From positions 1,116,001-1,180,000 of the forward strand of contig JAWLAZ010000001.1 of NCBI GenBank assembly GCA_041395205.1: DNA of 64,000 nt, written 5' to 3'. A program made the translations under genes and the position numbers. The stretch comes from JAHEFU01 sp041395205 (GTDB lineage Bacteria > 4484-113 > JAFGCY01). Positions 23,079 through 33,250 of the stretch are shown here, in pieces. Positions within the stretch are counted from its first letter, which is position 1, and every line of letters starts with the position of its first letter. The notes beneath the pieces were generated by a model that saw nothing but the letters and a program-made list of their open reading frames with translations, did no database searches and had not been told where the DNA came from.

Positions 23079-24986
23079 ATGTTTAAGAACCTGACCATCA
23101 GGACAAAGTTGATCTGCGTGATCATCGCATTGCTGATCATCGCCTTCGTCGTCAATGGCTTCGTGGTGAGCACCGGAGTCAGCAAGTCCATTCAGGACAG
23201 CTTCGTGGCCAAGTCGGTGGCCATCACGCAGGAAGCGGAGAACGGGCGCAACTACGTCGGTGACCTGCGCGCCAAGTACTCCGTCTTCAATGATGAGGAC
23301 CTGCTGAAGAGCGAGGATGACATCACCGACCGCTACTTCTGGACGATCCCCGTGGTGGCGGGCTGGACCATCGGCGGCACCAAGTCCGAGGAGTCCGGAT
23401 ATGACTTCCATACTCCCGCGCATGATGCCCGCAACGAGAAGAACAACCCGGATGAAAGCGAGGATGTGCTGCTGACGCATCTCACCAAGGTGATTGACGG
23501 CGGCCAGGACAGTGCCATCGCCTACATGGACAGCGGCGTGATGTATGACGCGGTGCTGGATGGCGACCACTGGGTGCGCGGCGAGAAGATCCAGGGTGCG
23601 CCCACCGCTCCGCCGGATGGCAAGCTGCGCTTCGCCCGTGCCGTCGTGCTGGATGAGTCCTGCATGCTCTGCCACGGCACCACCGCCGATGACCCGGACG
23701 GTGACGGCTACGATCCGCTCGGCATGAAGATGGAGGGCTGGAAGCCCGGCCAGGTGCACGGCATGTTCGAGGTCGTGCAGGACCGCTCCGTGCTGGAGGG
23801 CGCGATCGCGGCCCAGAACCAGAGCATTGCGATGGCCGCCGTCGGCATCATCCTGATCAGTGCGCTGCTGGTCGGCGTGGCCACGACCTTCACGATGAGC
23901 AGGCCGCTGGCCGCCATGAGCCGCGACGTGGAGAACCTCGCCAATGACGTGGCCGCCGGCAAGGCCGACCTGACCAGCCGCGTGCAGTCGGCGAACAATG
24001 ATGAGATCGGGCAGATGGCCGGATATGTCAACGTGCTGATCGAGTCCATGCAGAGCGTGATCAGCAAGTTCGGCACCGCCACCAGCCAGGTGATGAGTTC
24101 CTCCGAGGCCATGAGCCGTGCCAGCTCCGACAGCCAGAGCAGCATCCTCGAGATCACCCGCACCATCGAGCAGGTGGCCCGCGGCAGTGAGGACACCAAC
24201 CAGAACCTCGGCGAGGCTCAGGAAAGCCTGAACCAGAACGCGATGGCGATCGAGAACATCTCCCGCGACATCGAGGACGTTGCCAGCTTCGCCACCCAGG
24301 CGGCGCAGCAGGGCAGCGACGGCAAGAAGGCAACGGACGAGGCGGTGCAGGTCATCAGCCGCGCCAATGCCAGCGTGCAGCAGACCGGCGACGTCGTCAA
24401 GTCGCTCGGTGAGAAGACCGCCCAGATCAGCCAGTTCATCGGCACCATCACCGGCATCGCCGACCAGACCAACCTGCTGGCCCTCAACGCCGCGATCGAG
24501 GCCGCCCGTGCCGGTGAGGCCGGCCGCGGATTCGCCGTGGTCGCCGAGGAGGTCCGCAAGCTGGCCGAGGAGAGCAACACCGCCGCCGGCAACATCACGA
24601 GCCTCGTGAAGAGCATCGAGGGCGAGATGAACACCGCGCTCGAGGCGATGGACAAGAGCAGTGAGGAGGTCAGCGCCGGTGCCAGCATCGTCGCCCAGGC
24701 CAGCCAGATCCTCGACGAGATCGTCAAGGGCGTGCAGGACCTCACGGAGCGCGTGCAGAACATCAGTGCCGCCGCCGAGGAGATCAACGCCTCCACCGGT
24801 GAGGTCGTCAACGTGATGCAGAACGTCGCCGCGGTCAGCGAGGAGAACTCCGCCGCGAGCGAGGAGGTCGCCAGCAACGCCCAGAGCCAGCAGGAGAACA
24901 TCCGCGGCGTGGCTGACAACGCCGGCAACCTGAGCGCCCTGGCTCAGGAGCTGAGCGCGATGGTCAGCGGCTTCAAGGTCAGCTAG
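23079..24986 (+). CDS. Methyl-accepting chemotaxis protein with c-type haem sensor domain
   Basis: A 635-residue chemoreceptor. TM1 lies at about residues 11-31. The periplasmic sensor (about 35-245) carries one haem motif, ESCMLCHG (C195), followed by GYDPLGMKMEGWKPGQVHG, the pattern of Tll0287-like (DUF3365) haem domains. TM2 (about 250-272) and a HAMP domain follow. The signalling tip contains DQTNLLALNAAIEAARAGE, the conserved contact for CheA/CheW. It probably senses redox state, oxygen or NO. GGGGG precedes ATG 23079. No che genes are adjacent. Confidence 0.9.
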   Translation: MFKNLTIRTKLICVIIALLIIAFVVNGFVVSTGVSKSIQDSFVAKSVAITQEAENGRNYVGDLRAKYSVFNDEDLLKSEDDITDRYFWTIPVVAGWTIGGTKSEESGYDFHTPAHDARNEKNNPDESEDVLLTHLTKVIDGGQDSAIAYMDSGVMYDAVLDGDHWVRGEKIQGAPTAPPDGKLRFARAVVLDESCMLCHGTTADDPDGDGYDPLGMKMEGWKPGQVHGMFEVVQDRSVLEGAIAAQNQSIAMAAVGIILISALLVGVATTFTMSRPLAAMSRDVENLANDVAAGKADLTSRVQSANNDEIGQMAGYVNVLIESMQSVISKFGTATSQVMSSSEAMSRASSDSQSSILEITRTIEQVARGSEDTNQNLGEAQESLNQNAMAIENISRDIEDVASFATQAAQQGSDGKKATDEAVQVISRANASVQQTGDVVKSLGEKTAQISQFIGTITGIADQTNLLALNAAIEAARAGEAGRGFAVVAEEVRKLAEESNTAAGNITSLVKSIEGEMNTALEAMDKSSEEVSAGASIVAQASQILDEIVKGVQDLTERVQNISAAAEEINASTGEVVNVMQNVAAVSEENSAASEEVASNAQSQQENIRGVADNAGNLSALAQELSAMVSGFKVS

Positions 24987-25029
24987 GACCTTCCACCCGC
25001 AGAGTGGGAAACTGACAACGGAACCCCGG

Positions 25030-25060
25030 ACGGGCGGAGCGGATTGCTCCGCCCGTTGCC
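25030..25060 (+). terminator. Probable terminator after the chemoreceptor
   Basis: Perfect 11-bp stem ACGGGCGGAGC/GCTCCGCCCGT with a five-base loop, followed by TGCCATTT. The T-tract is weak. Confidence 0.5.
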
Positions 25061-25143
25061 ATTTCAGGCGACGTGTTGGACCAACACAGCGGGTCGCCTG
25101 GCCGGCTGGATCATCACTGACATTCAGGTATAGTGTAATCAGG

Positions 25144-28100
25144 ATGAAATGCGCAGGACTTCACCATGGGCTGCTGCTGGTGCTGCTGTGTTTGCTGACT
25201 GGATGTGGTGGCGGTGAAACACTGGCCGGACTGCGGCAGCAGGAAACTGCGCCGGTAGTATTGGCAGGCACACCACACGCCGAGCCGGGAGAGTTGCAGA
25301 CTGGTACGGCGCCCCTGGGGCAGTCACTCACATTCAGAGGCAAAACCGGGTCCGGTGCAGCGCTGTCGCTGCGCGAATCCGGCGGTGTGACGGGGGCGCG
25401 TGAACTCTGGCTGGACAGCGGGAATGATCTATCAGACCTGTACATCTCAATTGAAAATGTTCCTGAAGATGCGGCCGTGGTCTGGGACCCCGCGCTGGAA
25501 AGTGATTATCTGACCCTGGCCGTGCTGGATCGCGAGACCCTGCATCTGGGGATTGCAGCCATCCCGCAGATACATCCCACTGCACTGGATACGGATACTG
25601 AAGCACTGCAAGCCAGTCTGTCCAGCCGGCCGCTGCTCAATGGCAGCCTGAGACTTTGCATGCTTGTCAATGGAAGCGTCGCTGACGGGAGTATGCTGCG
25701 GACGACGGACAGGTTGACCAGTGCTGCACCTGTGCCTGTCGCAGGCCTTGAAGTGCTGGCACACGACGGGATGTATGAAGCAGGCTGGCCGGTTCGCCTC
25801 AAAGCTGATTACGATCAGAACGGACTCGTATCAATCTCCGATCTTACGCCGATAGCAGTGTTCCTTGGAATGTCCCGGCCCTTCACCGGCTGGGTACTGG
25901 AAGCGCACAAGCGTATTGACGGGGATGGCAATGGGGAGATAAACATAGCGGATCTGACCCCTATAGGACAGAACTTCGGCAACAGCGTGCAGGCCTTCCG
26001 GCTGGAGCGAAGCAGCGGAGATGTGGAAGGCCCTGGCTCTGAGTGGCAGGAAGTTGGTGAAACGGGCTTGTCCAAACTGAGCCGCAGCGGAAATGCAGCC
26101 GGATCACTGGGCAATACGCCCTGGCAGCGCCTGTATGACAACGCGTCTGAAGGATGGAACTGGTATCGTGTCACTGCGCTTGACGCGGATGGAAACATCG
26201 GTGCCCCATCCGAGCCGGTCCTCGCACCCGACCTGACTCCGCCGCAATGGCCAGATGGAGCCGGATTGCAGATCCAGGAAGGTGTACCCGCGAGTGGCTT
26301 CATCAGTCTGGCATTCAACGAGGATGCAGTTGATGACCGCGGGGGGACTGTCAGTTATCGGGTGCTGCTTGCTGACAATTCCGTTGGCGACGGGCTGCGG
26401 CAGCCGATGATGGACATCGGCCCTGAAAATTCCAAAACTCCACTGGAGAGCCCTTATGCATTGGAAGGATCGTATGACCAAAATGACGATTTCATAGCAA
26501 TAAAGTACGTACAGGACCATCCATATAGTGTCAGGCTCGGTGCAGTGGATGAAGCCGGGAACGTGCAGTGGTCTGACTGGCTCGACTTCAGCCCGGGTTT
26601 TGCTTCGACAGGCGATCCTGCCAAATTGGCAATAGACGAAGCAGCATGGGAAGTCTGGGTCAGCCGCGATGGCAGCGGACGGGTCACGCCGTCGCCTCTG
26701 ATCTACGGTGGCGCACCGCTGCGAGCCACGCTGTTCACACGTCAGTACGAGTGGGGCGAACAGCCACCAGGCAATCCGGAATTGTCGGACTTCCAGCCGG
26801 AGGAAGGCATGCCTTGGCTCGGCGGGGAAGTCCTGCTGGAACAGGCACTTGAGCGAGGGAGGATTCTGGGCATCGGCCTGCTGGCGGAGGGGTATGACGG
26901 ACAGCAGGGATTTTCCAGCACTTTGGTGCGCTTCCCCTACTTCTGGATGGAACCATTCGATGACGACAATGGCATTTTCAGTGTTTCAGGTCCCTCCGAT
27001 TATCTGCCTGACGGTCGTGGATTAGTGGAATGCATGTACAGGGACCCGCAGAGCCTGGACAGCCAGACTGTCTGGGCAGTCTATTCCGGCAGCAGTATCC
27101 GCCAGGTTTCGCTTGATGAATTCAACATGGTTCCGACTACCCTAGCTATTGAAAATCTGACACCTTCAGGGGACCTGTTGGTGCGTGGATTAATGTCTGC
27201 CGACGAACCGGATATTCTGATGTGGTTCGATCTGGACAAGGGTCAGATCTTAGGTAAGGTTTCAATCCCTGAAGGCGAGTTTAAGTGGGAATTCCAAGCA
27301 GAACAGGTGGTTCAACGCTGGCTGCCGGAGGATGATGACAACGCCATCGGGGTTTTCAATGTTGCACAGCAGGACCCGAAGGATGGTGAATATGCGATTG
27401 AACTCTGGGAGGCCCACAGGGACGGCAGCTACGGAATCCGCGAGTACATCCATCTGGAAGCACTCAGCATCCTGAGTTTCGTGCAGGATTCCTGGCTGCT
27501 GGATGGCAGGCTGCTGCTGGAGATCGCCCCGAACCGCCAGGCGACATTCAACGAATGGATGATGGCAGCACAGCAGTCGGATGGAAGCTGGCTGCAGTTT
27601 CCCGCCAATGAACTGCCCGCCGGTTTTGACGTTAGCGGGTATGCAATTGCTGGTTCCGGCGAACTGCTGGCGGGTTGGCCGGATTCGTACATCCTGGTAG
27701 CAGGAAGCAACAATTCCGAAGATCCACTCACCTTTCAGATGGGAGGCGGAGTTTACAAGGGAAATGTCTTCGATGGTTACAGTTCATTCGAAGAAGTCTG
27801 GGAAACCAGCCTGGGGAAACCAATTGACGATGACTATCCAAAAGCCATGCTGAGCGGAACTGGTTTCGGCTGGAACCTGGACCGGCAGGATGGCAGTTTC
27901 CACGCCACTTTCCCCGAGTTTGATGAAAATGACAATTTCATCGGAACGCCTGTCTATTCCGTCGATGCGCAGGGCAGGATCATCCATTACTACGAAGAGT
28001 ACGAAGAGGAACATAGTCTGTACAGAACAAACTACTACTGGAAGAACGGCGAACTGCTGCCGGGACTTGTCAACGGTTTACTGAGCGAGGACGGAACATG

Positions 28101-28152
28101 GCTGGCCCCCAACAGGGAAGGTCAATGGGGCCTGGGTATTCGTAATGAGTGA
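25144..28152 (+). CDS. Large lipoprotein with dockerin-like segment
   Basis: A 1002-residue lipoprotein (lipobox LLTGC, Cys21). Residues about 219-290 hold two EF-hand-like dockerin-type loops, DQNGLVSISDLTPIAVFLG and DGDGNGEINIADLTPIGQ, in the usual tandem. The rest is beta-rich with several WxxY and acidic-loop segments. There is a fibronectin-like stretch (about 290-365), and the C-terminal half resembles a repeated WD/propeller-like arrangement. A paralogous dockerin-like segment occurs in the 40236 lipoprotein. GC is lower than in neighbours. No SD is seen; TATAGT nine bases before ATG 25144 suggests a near-leaderless start. Confidence 0.75.
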   Translation: MKCAGLHHGLLLVLLCLLTGCGGGETLAGLRQQETAPVVLAGTPHAEPGELQTGTAPLGQSLTFRGKTGSGAALSLRESGGVTGARELWLDSGNDLSDLYISIENVPEDAAVVWDPALESDYLTLAVLDRETLHLGIAAIPQIHPTALDTDTEALQASLSSRPLLNGSLRLCMLVNGSVADGSMLRTTDRLTSAAPVPVAGLEVLAHDGMYEAGWPVRLKADYDQNGLVSISDLTPIAVFLGMSRPFTGWVLEAHKRIDGDGNGEINIADLTPIGQNFGNSVQAFRLERSSGDVEGPGSEWQEVGETGLSKLSRSGNAAGSLGNTPWQRLYDNASEGWNWYRVTALDADGNIGAPSEPVLAPDLTPPQWPDGAGLQIQEGVPASGFISLAFNEDAVDDRGGTVSYRVLLADNSVGDGLRQPMMDIGPENSKTPLESPYALEGSYDQNDDFIAIKYVQDHPYSVRLGAVDEAGNVQWSDWLDFSPGFASTGDPAKLAIDEAAWEVWVSRDGSGRVTPSPLIYGGAPLRATLFTRQYEWGEQPPGNPELSDFQPEEGMPWLGGEVLLEQALERGRILGIGLLAEGYDGQQGFSSTLVRFPYFWMEPFDDDNGIFSVSGPSDYLPDGRGLVECMYRDPQSLDSQTVWAVYSGSSIRQVSLDEFNMVPTTLAIENLTPSGDLLVRGLMSADEPDILMWFDLDKGQILGKVSIPEGEFKWEFQAEQVVQRWLPEDDDNAIGVFNVAQQDPKDGEYAIELWEAHRDGSYGIREYIHLEALSILSFVQDSWLLDGRLLLEIAPNRQATFNEWMMAAQQSDGSWLQFPANELPAGFDVSGYAIAGSGELLAGWPDSYILVAGSNNSEDPLTFQMGGGVYKGNVFDGYSSFEEVWETSLGKPIDDDYPKAMLSGTGFGWNLDRQDGSFHATFPEFDENDNFIGTPVYSVDAQGRIIHYYEEYEEEHSLYRTNYYWKNGELLPGLVNGLLSEDGTWLAPNREGQWGLGIRNE

Positions 28153-28192
28153 TCTGACCGCGGAGCAGTGCGGCTTCGCCCGTTGCCGGTTC

Positions 28193-29020
28193 TCAGTGCT
28201 CGAGCGGCTGGCCCTCGTAGGGCGTGTCCGCTACCACCGGGTTCTCGAGGCGCGGTCCGCAGTTCAGTGCGACGCTGACCCGGTCGCCGGGGGAGAGCGG
28301 GCCGACGCCGGCCGGGGTGCCGGTCACGATCAGGTCGCCGGCCTCCAGCGTCATCAGCTGCGAGACGTAGCTGATCAGGTTGGCAAAGCCGAACACCATC
28401 TGCTCGGTGCTGCCATGCTGCACGCGCTGCCCGTTGAGCTCCGTGGTCACCGTCAGCGCCACCGGCCGCTTGCCGCCGATGCGCAGGGCCTCGGCGGAGC
28501 TGGTGTCGATGTAGGGGCCGCAGGGCCCGAAGCTGTTCATGCCCTTGGCCCGGGTCCACTGTCCATCGCTCTGCTGCCAGTCGCGCGCGGTCACGTCATT
28601 GAAGGCCGTCACACCGAGCAGGTAGTCGTAGGACTTCGAGGCATTGATCTTGTAGCAGCGGTCGCTGATCACCAGTGCGATCTCTCCCTCATAGTCGACG
28701 CGCTCACTGCCCAGCGGGAGGATGATCTCCGCGCCGTGCGGAATCAGGCAGCTGGGTGGCTTGAGGAACAGCAGCGGCTTGTCCAGCGGGGAGACGTTGC
28801 CAAGTTCCTGGGCATGCTCGACGTAGTTGCGCCCGACGCAGACCACCTTGCTGGGCCTGACCGGCACCAGCAGCTCGACCTCGCTGAGCCGGTCCTCGTG
28901 CCCGGTGCGCTTCAGTTCGAAGCGGTAGGGGCTGAGCCTGACACAGCGCGCCAGCAGGTCCTCGCCGATCATCTCGCCGTAGTGCGTACTGGCACCCAGC
29001 CTGTATCTGTAGATCCTCAC
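28193..29020 (-). CDS. Fumarylacetoacetate hydrolase-family protein
   Basis: A 275-residue FAH-fold enzyme. Metal-binding and active-site blocks are visible: VGRNYVEHAQE, the acidic motif DYEGEIALVI, FNDVTARDWQ, KGMNSFGPCGP and TGTPAGVGPLSPGD. The family includes acylpyruvate hydrolases, oxaloacetate decarboxylases and HpcE-type isomerases; the exact substrate is unclear. GTG 29020 is chosen because TAGAAT at 29027-29032 ends exactly six bases before it. Confidence 0.85.
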   Translation of the reverse strand: MRIYRYRLGASTHYGEMIGEDLLARCVRLSPYRFELKRTGHEDRLSEVELLVPVRPSKVVCVGRNYVEHAQELGNVSPLDKPLLFLKPPSCLIPHGAEIILPLGSERVDYEGEIALVISDRCYKINASKSYDYLLGVTAFNDVTARDWQQSDGQWTRAKGMNSFGPCGPYIDTSSAEALRIGGKRPVALTVTTELNGQRVQHGSTEQMVFGFANLISYVSQLMTLEAGDLIVTGTPAGVGPLSPGDRVSVALNCGPRLENPVVADTPYEGQPLEH

Positions 29021-29026
29021 CTGCTG

Positions 29027-29032
29027 ATTCTA
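29027..29032 (-). promoter_or_regulatory. TAGAAT box, leaderless start for the FAH-family gene
   Basis: TAGAAT on the minus strand, six bases (CAGCAG), then GTG 29020. Confidence 0.6.
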
Positions 29033-29091
29033 GGGCAGGAAACGGATTAGTACGATTCAGTAATGAGGTGACAGCAATGCAGGCATGCTGC

Positions 29092-29097
29092 TAAGCT
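29092..29097 (+). promoter_or_regulatory. TAAGCT box before hicA
   Basis: TAAGCT fits TANNNT and ends seven bases before ATG 29105. It is weaker than the TATAAT examples. Confidence 0.3.
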
Positions 29098-29104
29098 CGA
29101 CTAT

Positions 29105-29320
29105 ATGGCTATAATGAAGGTGCGGGACGTCCTTAGGCTGCTAAAGCAGAATGGATGGTATGTTGACCGTACGAAAGGAAGTCACAGGCAGTTGTGTCAT
29201 CCTGAGTTACCTGGAGTTGTTACGGTTCCGGGCAAACCAAGTGACGATTTGGGACCAGGCATGGTGAACAGTATTCTCAAGCAAGCTGGTCTGAATAATG
29301 ATGGACAAAGCAATAACTGA
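29105..29320 (+). CDS. hicA: HicA-family mRNA interferase toxin
   Basis: A 71-residue dsRBD-like toxin. The core is VRDVLRLLKQNGWYVDRTKG followed by SHRQLCHP, with the catalytic His in GSH, then VTVPGKPSDDLGPGMVNSIL. HicA toxins cut mRNA until neutralised by HicB. ATG 29105 or ATG 29114 could be used. It overlaps hicB by 23 nt, as is usual for hicAB. Base composition is lower in GC than the flanks, consistent with acquisition. Confidence 0.9.
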   Translation: MAIMKVRDVLRLLKQNGWYVDRTKGSHRQLCHPELPGVVTVPGKPSDDLGPGMVNSILKQAGLNNDGQSNN

Positions 29321-29537
29321 ATACCTTGTCGTGTTCGAGCAGACACCAAATAACTGGGGTGCCTATTCCCCAGATGTACCTGGCTGCGTGGCAACCGGAA
29401 AGACACGAGATGAAACTCTTGCAAGGTTCCGTGAGGCCCTTGAATTCCATTTTGATGGACTTCGCCGCCAGGGCCTGCCTGTCCCGCTCCCGGTTTCAAG
29501 TGCGGGATATGTGGTGATCGAAACACCTGATCATTAG
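29298..29537 (+). CDS. hicB: HicB-like antitoxin
   Basis: A 79-residue partial-RNase-H-fold protein: EYLVVFEQTPNNWGAYSPDV, PGCVATGKTRDETLARFREA and LEFHFDGLRRQG are the HicB signature. It lacks the C-terminal HTH or ribbon-helix-helix domain found in longer HicB proteins, so autoregulation by DNA binding may need another factor. It overlaps hicA. Confidence 0.88.
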   Translation: MMDKAITEYLVVFEQTPNNWGAYSPDVPGCVATGKTRDETLARFREALEFHFDGLRRQGLPVPLPVSSAGYVVIETPDH

Positions 29538-29761
29538 CGGCCGCTCAATCACTTCGCGAAACGGCGGACTAAGAGCAGTGGAGCATGAAATCCCGGTTAG
29601 GCCTACGCGTTGCGGGCATCACGTGAAGGCAGGGCGAGCTTCTGCCGTTATAGTTTACTGAAGCACCTGTATCGGGCGATAGATTCCTTTACCTGACGGT
29701 GGGTATTAAACACATGCAGTCCACGGATTGCATCATCTCAACCTTTGTATAGGTTAAATGT

Positions 29762-29767
29762 TATAAT
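29762..29767 (+). promoter_or_regulatory. TATAAT box for clpX
   Basis: TATAAT followed by eight bases and ATG 29776, predicting a leader of about two bases. Confidence 0.55.
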
Positions 29768-29775
29768 CAGCTGAC

Positions 29776-31146
<1,371 letters not shown>

Positions 31147-31169
31147 GTCAGGCTCCCGCTGTCCGGGTA

Positions 31170-31175
31170 TAGAAT
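31170..31175 (+). promoter_or_regulatory. TAGAAT box, leaderless start for the 31183 lipoprotein
   Basis: TAGAAT followed by seven bases and ATG 31183. Confidence 0.55.
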
Positions 31176-31182
31176 TCCCGGG

Positions 31183-32313
31183 ATGATGATGCGCATACTC
31201 AGCTGCCTGCTGCTGCCCGTTCTCGGTCTGACACTGATCGGTTGCCCACAGAACAGCACCCCCTCCGCCGGCGACCCCGCTTCCGGGGATCCTGCCTCTG
31301 CACTCAGTTCCACTGATGGAGCGGCTGCTGACGGCAGTGATTCCGCCCCGGTCGAAACGGCTGCCGGAGCGGGCCAGAGCGGCATGATGCAGGCCCCGCG
31401 CCAGATCGTGCTGATCTACAGCGGCAATACCCATGCCAAGCTCCTGCCCACGGGCCGCGCCGATCTTGACAACCTCAGCGGCGGGCTGAGTGCCCTGACC
31501 GCGGAGATCACCGCCGTCGAGCAGGAGATCGTGCAGTACAACCGCATGCGGGTTGCCAACAACGGCGGTGATGCCTCGGCGGTGCGTGTGGATCTTGACA
31601 ATGGCATGATCGGCGACCACCCCTTCCTGCTTTTGGACTACGGCGGCTGGTACGGCAATGATCTGCTGCAGCGGCCGGAGGCGACGGCCATGATGCTCGA
31701 GGCCTTCTCCACCCTGAACTACAGTGCCGTGGCCCTGCGCGACTGGCAGCTGCTGACGCCTGCGGAGCTGGAAGTGCTGCGCCCAATGCAGCCGCGCCCG
31801 TTGCTGCTGAACAGCCCCGGAGAACAGCCGCCCGCCGTGGACGGCCTGTCCCGCAGTCTGCAGCGCGAACTGCTCGGCAGCGAATGGCTGATACTGAGCC
31901 TGCCGCGCCTGCCGGAAACGGACCGGGAACAGTACGACCGGGCGATGAAGCCGCTGATCGAGGCCTGTGCGCAGGAGTTCGAACTGAGCGGGGCTGAGCA
32001 CTGCATCCTGCTTGCGGCGGAGCAGACCGGGCAGGTCTACCGCGAGCTGCAGGCGGACCGGCGCTTTGACGTGGTGATCGGTGCGCCGGGGTCGATGTCC
32101 GTCGGCGAGGGCTTCGGCGAAATGCCTGTGGATGGCCCGCTGCTGCTGCCGCACCTCAGTGACGGTGGAACACAGCTGGGACGCTGCCACCTGATCTGGA
32201 GCACTGATTCCGACGAGCCGGTCAATTTCTTCTTCGAGCGGCGTGAGGTCGATGATGACGGCAATCCCGATCTCCCCTGGCGGCGGCGCATCGCCGAACT
32301 GAGCGGGCACTAG
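31183..32313 (+). CDS. Lipoprotein with degenerate UshA-like domain
   Basis: A 376-residue lipoprotein (LIGC, Cys21) with a Ser/Ala/Gly-rich linker to about residue 65, then a domain starting QIVLIYSGNTHAKLLPTG and containing LLLDYGGWYGND. These match the first strand and GD motif of UshA/5'-nucleotidase metallophosphatases, and parallel ANTHA and LDCGSF in the tetrahaem cytochrome at 1635. Key metal ligands (NDxH, GNHE) are not conserved, so catalysis is doubtful. No haem motif is present. Its role may be structural or sensory. Confidence 0.6.
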   Translation: MMMRILSCLLLPVLGLTLIGCPQNSTPSAGDPASGDPASALSSTDGAAADGSDSAPVETAAGAGQSGMMQAPRQIVLIYSGNTHAKLLPTGRADLDNLSGGLSALTAEITAVEQEIVQYNRMRVANNGGDASAVRVDLDNGMIGDHPFLLLDYGGWYGNDLLQRPEATAMMLEAFSTLNYSAVALRDWQLLTPAELEVLRPMQPRPLLLNSPGEQPPAVDGLSRSLQRELLGSEWLILSLPRLPETDREQYDRAMKPLIEACAQEFELSGAEHCILLAAEQTGQVYRELQADRRFDVVIGAPGSMSVGEGFGEMPVDGPLLLPHLSDGGTQLGRCHLIWSTDSDEPVNFFFERREVDDDGNPDLPWRRRIAELSGH

Positions 32314-32322
32314 GTTAGCTGC

Positions 32323-32328
32323 TAGAAT
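32323..32328 (+). promoter_or_regulatory. TAGAAT box, leaderless start for scpB
   Basis: TAGAAT, six bases, GTG 32335. Confidence 0.6.
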
Positions 32329-32334
32329 TCCAGC

Positions 32335-33174
32335 GTGGAAGAGCATCAGGCCCCTGAAGACGGCGCTGTCGACGAACTGAGCAGCGCGGCAGACCCCGAG
32401 GATGAGCAGTCAGAGCCAGCCGGCCCCGGCCCTGCCGATGAGCAGGAGCAGACCGAGGTGGAGCTGGAGACCCTGCCCCCGCCTGCGGAGCTGGATCCGC
32501 GCGACCAGCGCTCCCTGCTGAGTGCGGTGCTGTTCAGTGCCGGAGAGACCGTGGAGGTCGCCCGGCTGACGGAGTTCATGGGCTGCTCGGAGAAGGAGCT
32601 GGAGCTGATGGCCAGCGAGGCCGGCGGCGAACTGCGTCCGCTGGGGCTGGACATCCTCAAGCTGGCGGGCGGCTACAAGCTGCTGACGAGCGCCATGCAT
32701 GATGAATACCTGCGGCTCTTCAACCGCCGTGTGCGCCGGGCGCGCCTGACCCGCAATGCGCTGGAGGTGCTGGCGATCATCGCCTATGAGCAGCCGGTGA
32801 CCCGCGCCCGCATTGAGGAACTGCGCCAGGTGCCCTCCGAGAGCACGGTGCGCACGCTGCTGGACCGGCGGCTGATCACCGTGGCCGGGCGTGAGGAATC
32901 GCCGGGCCGGCCCTTCCTCTACCGCACCACGGATGCCTTCCTCGAGATGTTCGGGCTCTCCGGCCTGATCGACCTGCCGCCGCGGCCGGCCGCGCTGGAG
33001 CGGGGCACGGACAGTGATGCAGCCGGCGACATCGGCTCCAGCCTCGGCCTGTCCAGCATGCCGGAGCTGACCGAGGAGGAGCTGGACCGCATCGACGAGG
33101 ACAGCCTCGACGAGGATGACTGGGAGGAACCCGCCGGGCCCGATGAGGGCGGGGAACCTGCGGACGAGGACTGA
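32335..33174 (+). CDS. scpB: Segregation and condensation protein ScpB
   Basis: A 279-residue ScpB, the winged-helix kleisin partner of the SMC-ScpA condensin complex that compacts and segregates chromosomes. The core (about residues 55-220) contains RSLLSAVLFSAGETVEVARL, ILKLAGGYKLLT, NALEVLAIIAYEQPVTRARI and GRPFLYRTTDAFLEMFG. Unusual strongly acidic tails flank the domain (about 1-50 and 225-279). scpA is not adjacent. The GTG start fits the leaderless box. Confidence 0.92.
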   Translation: MEEHQAPEDGAVDELSSAADPEDEQSEPAGPGPADEQEQTEVELETLPPPAELDPRDQRSLLSAVLFSAGETVEVARLTEFMGCSEKELELMASEAGGELRPLGLDILKLAGGYKLLTSAMHDEYLRLFNRRVRRARLTRNALEVLAIIAYEQPVTRARIEELRQVPSESTVRTLLDRRLITVAGREESPGRPFLYRTTDAFLEMFGLSGLIDLPPRPAALERGTDSDAAGDIGSSLGLSSMPELTEEELDRIDEDSLDEDDWEEPAGPDEGGEPADED

Positions 33175-33250
33175 TCCGGACTGTCCTGTCCGGATGATCC
33201 GCAGGGTTACGAATGGGCGGCAGCCAAGCTGCGGCCACTGGAGGACAAGC

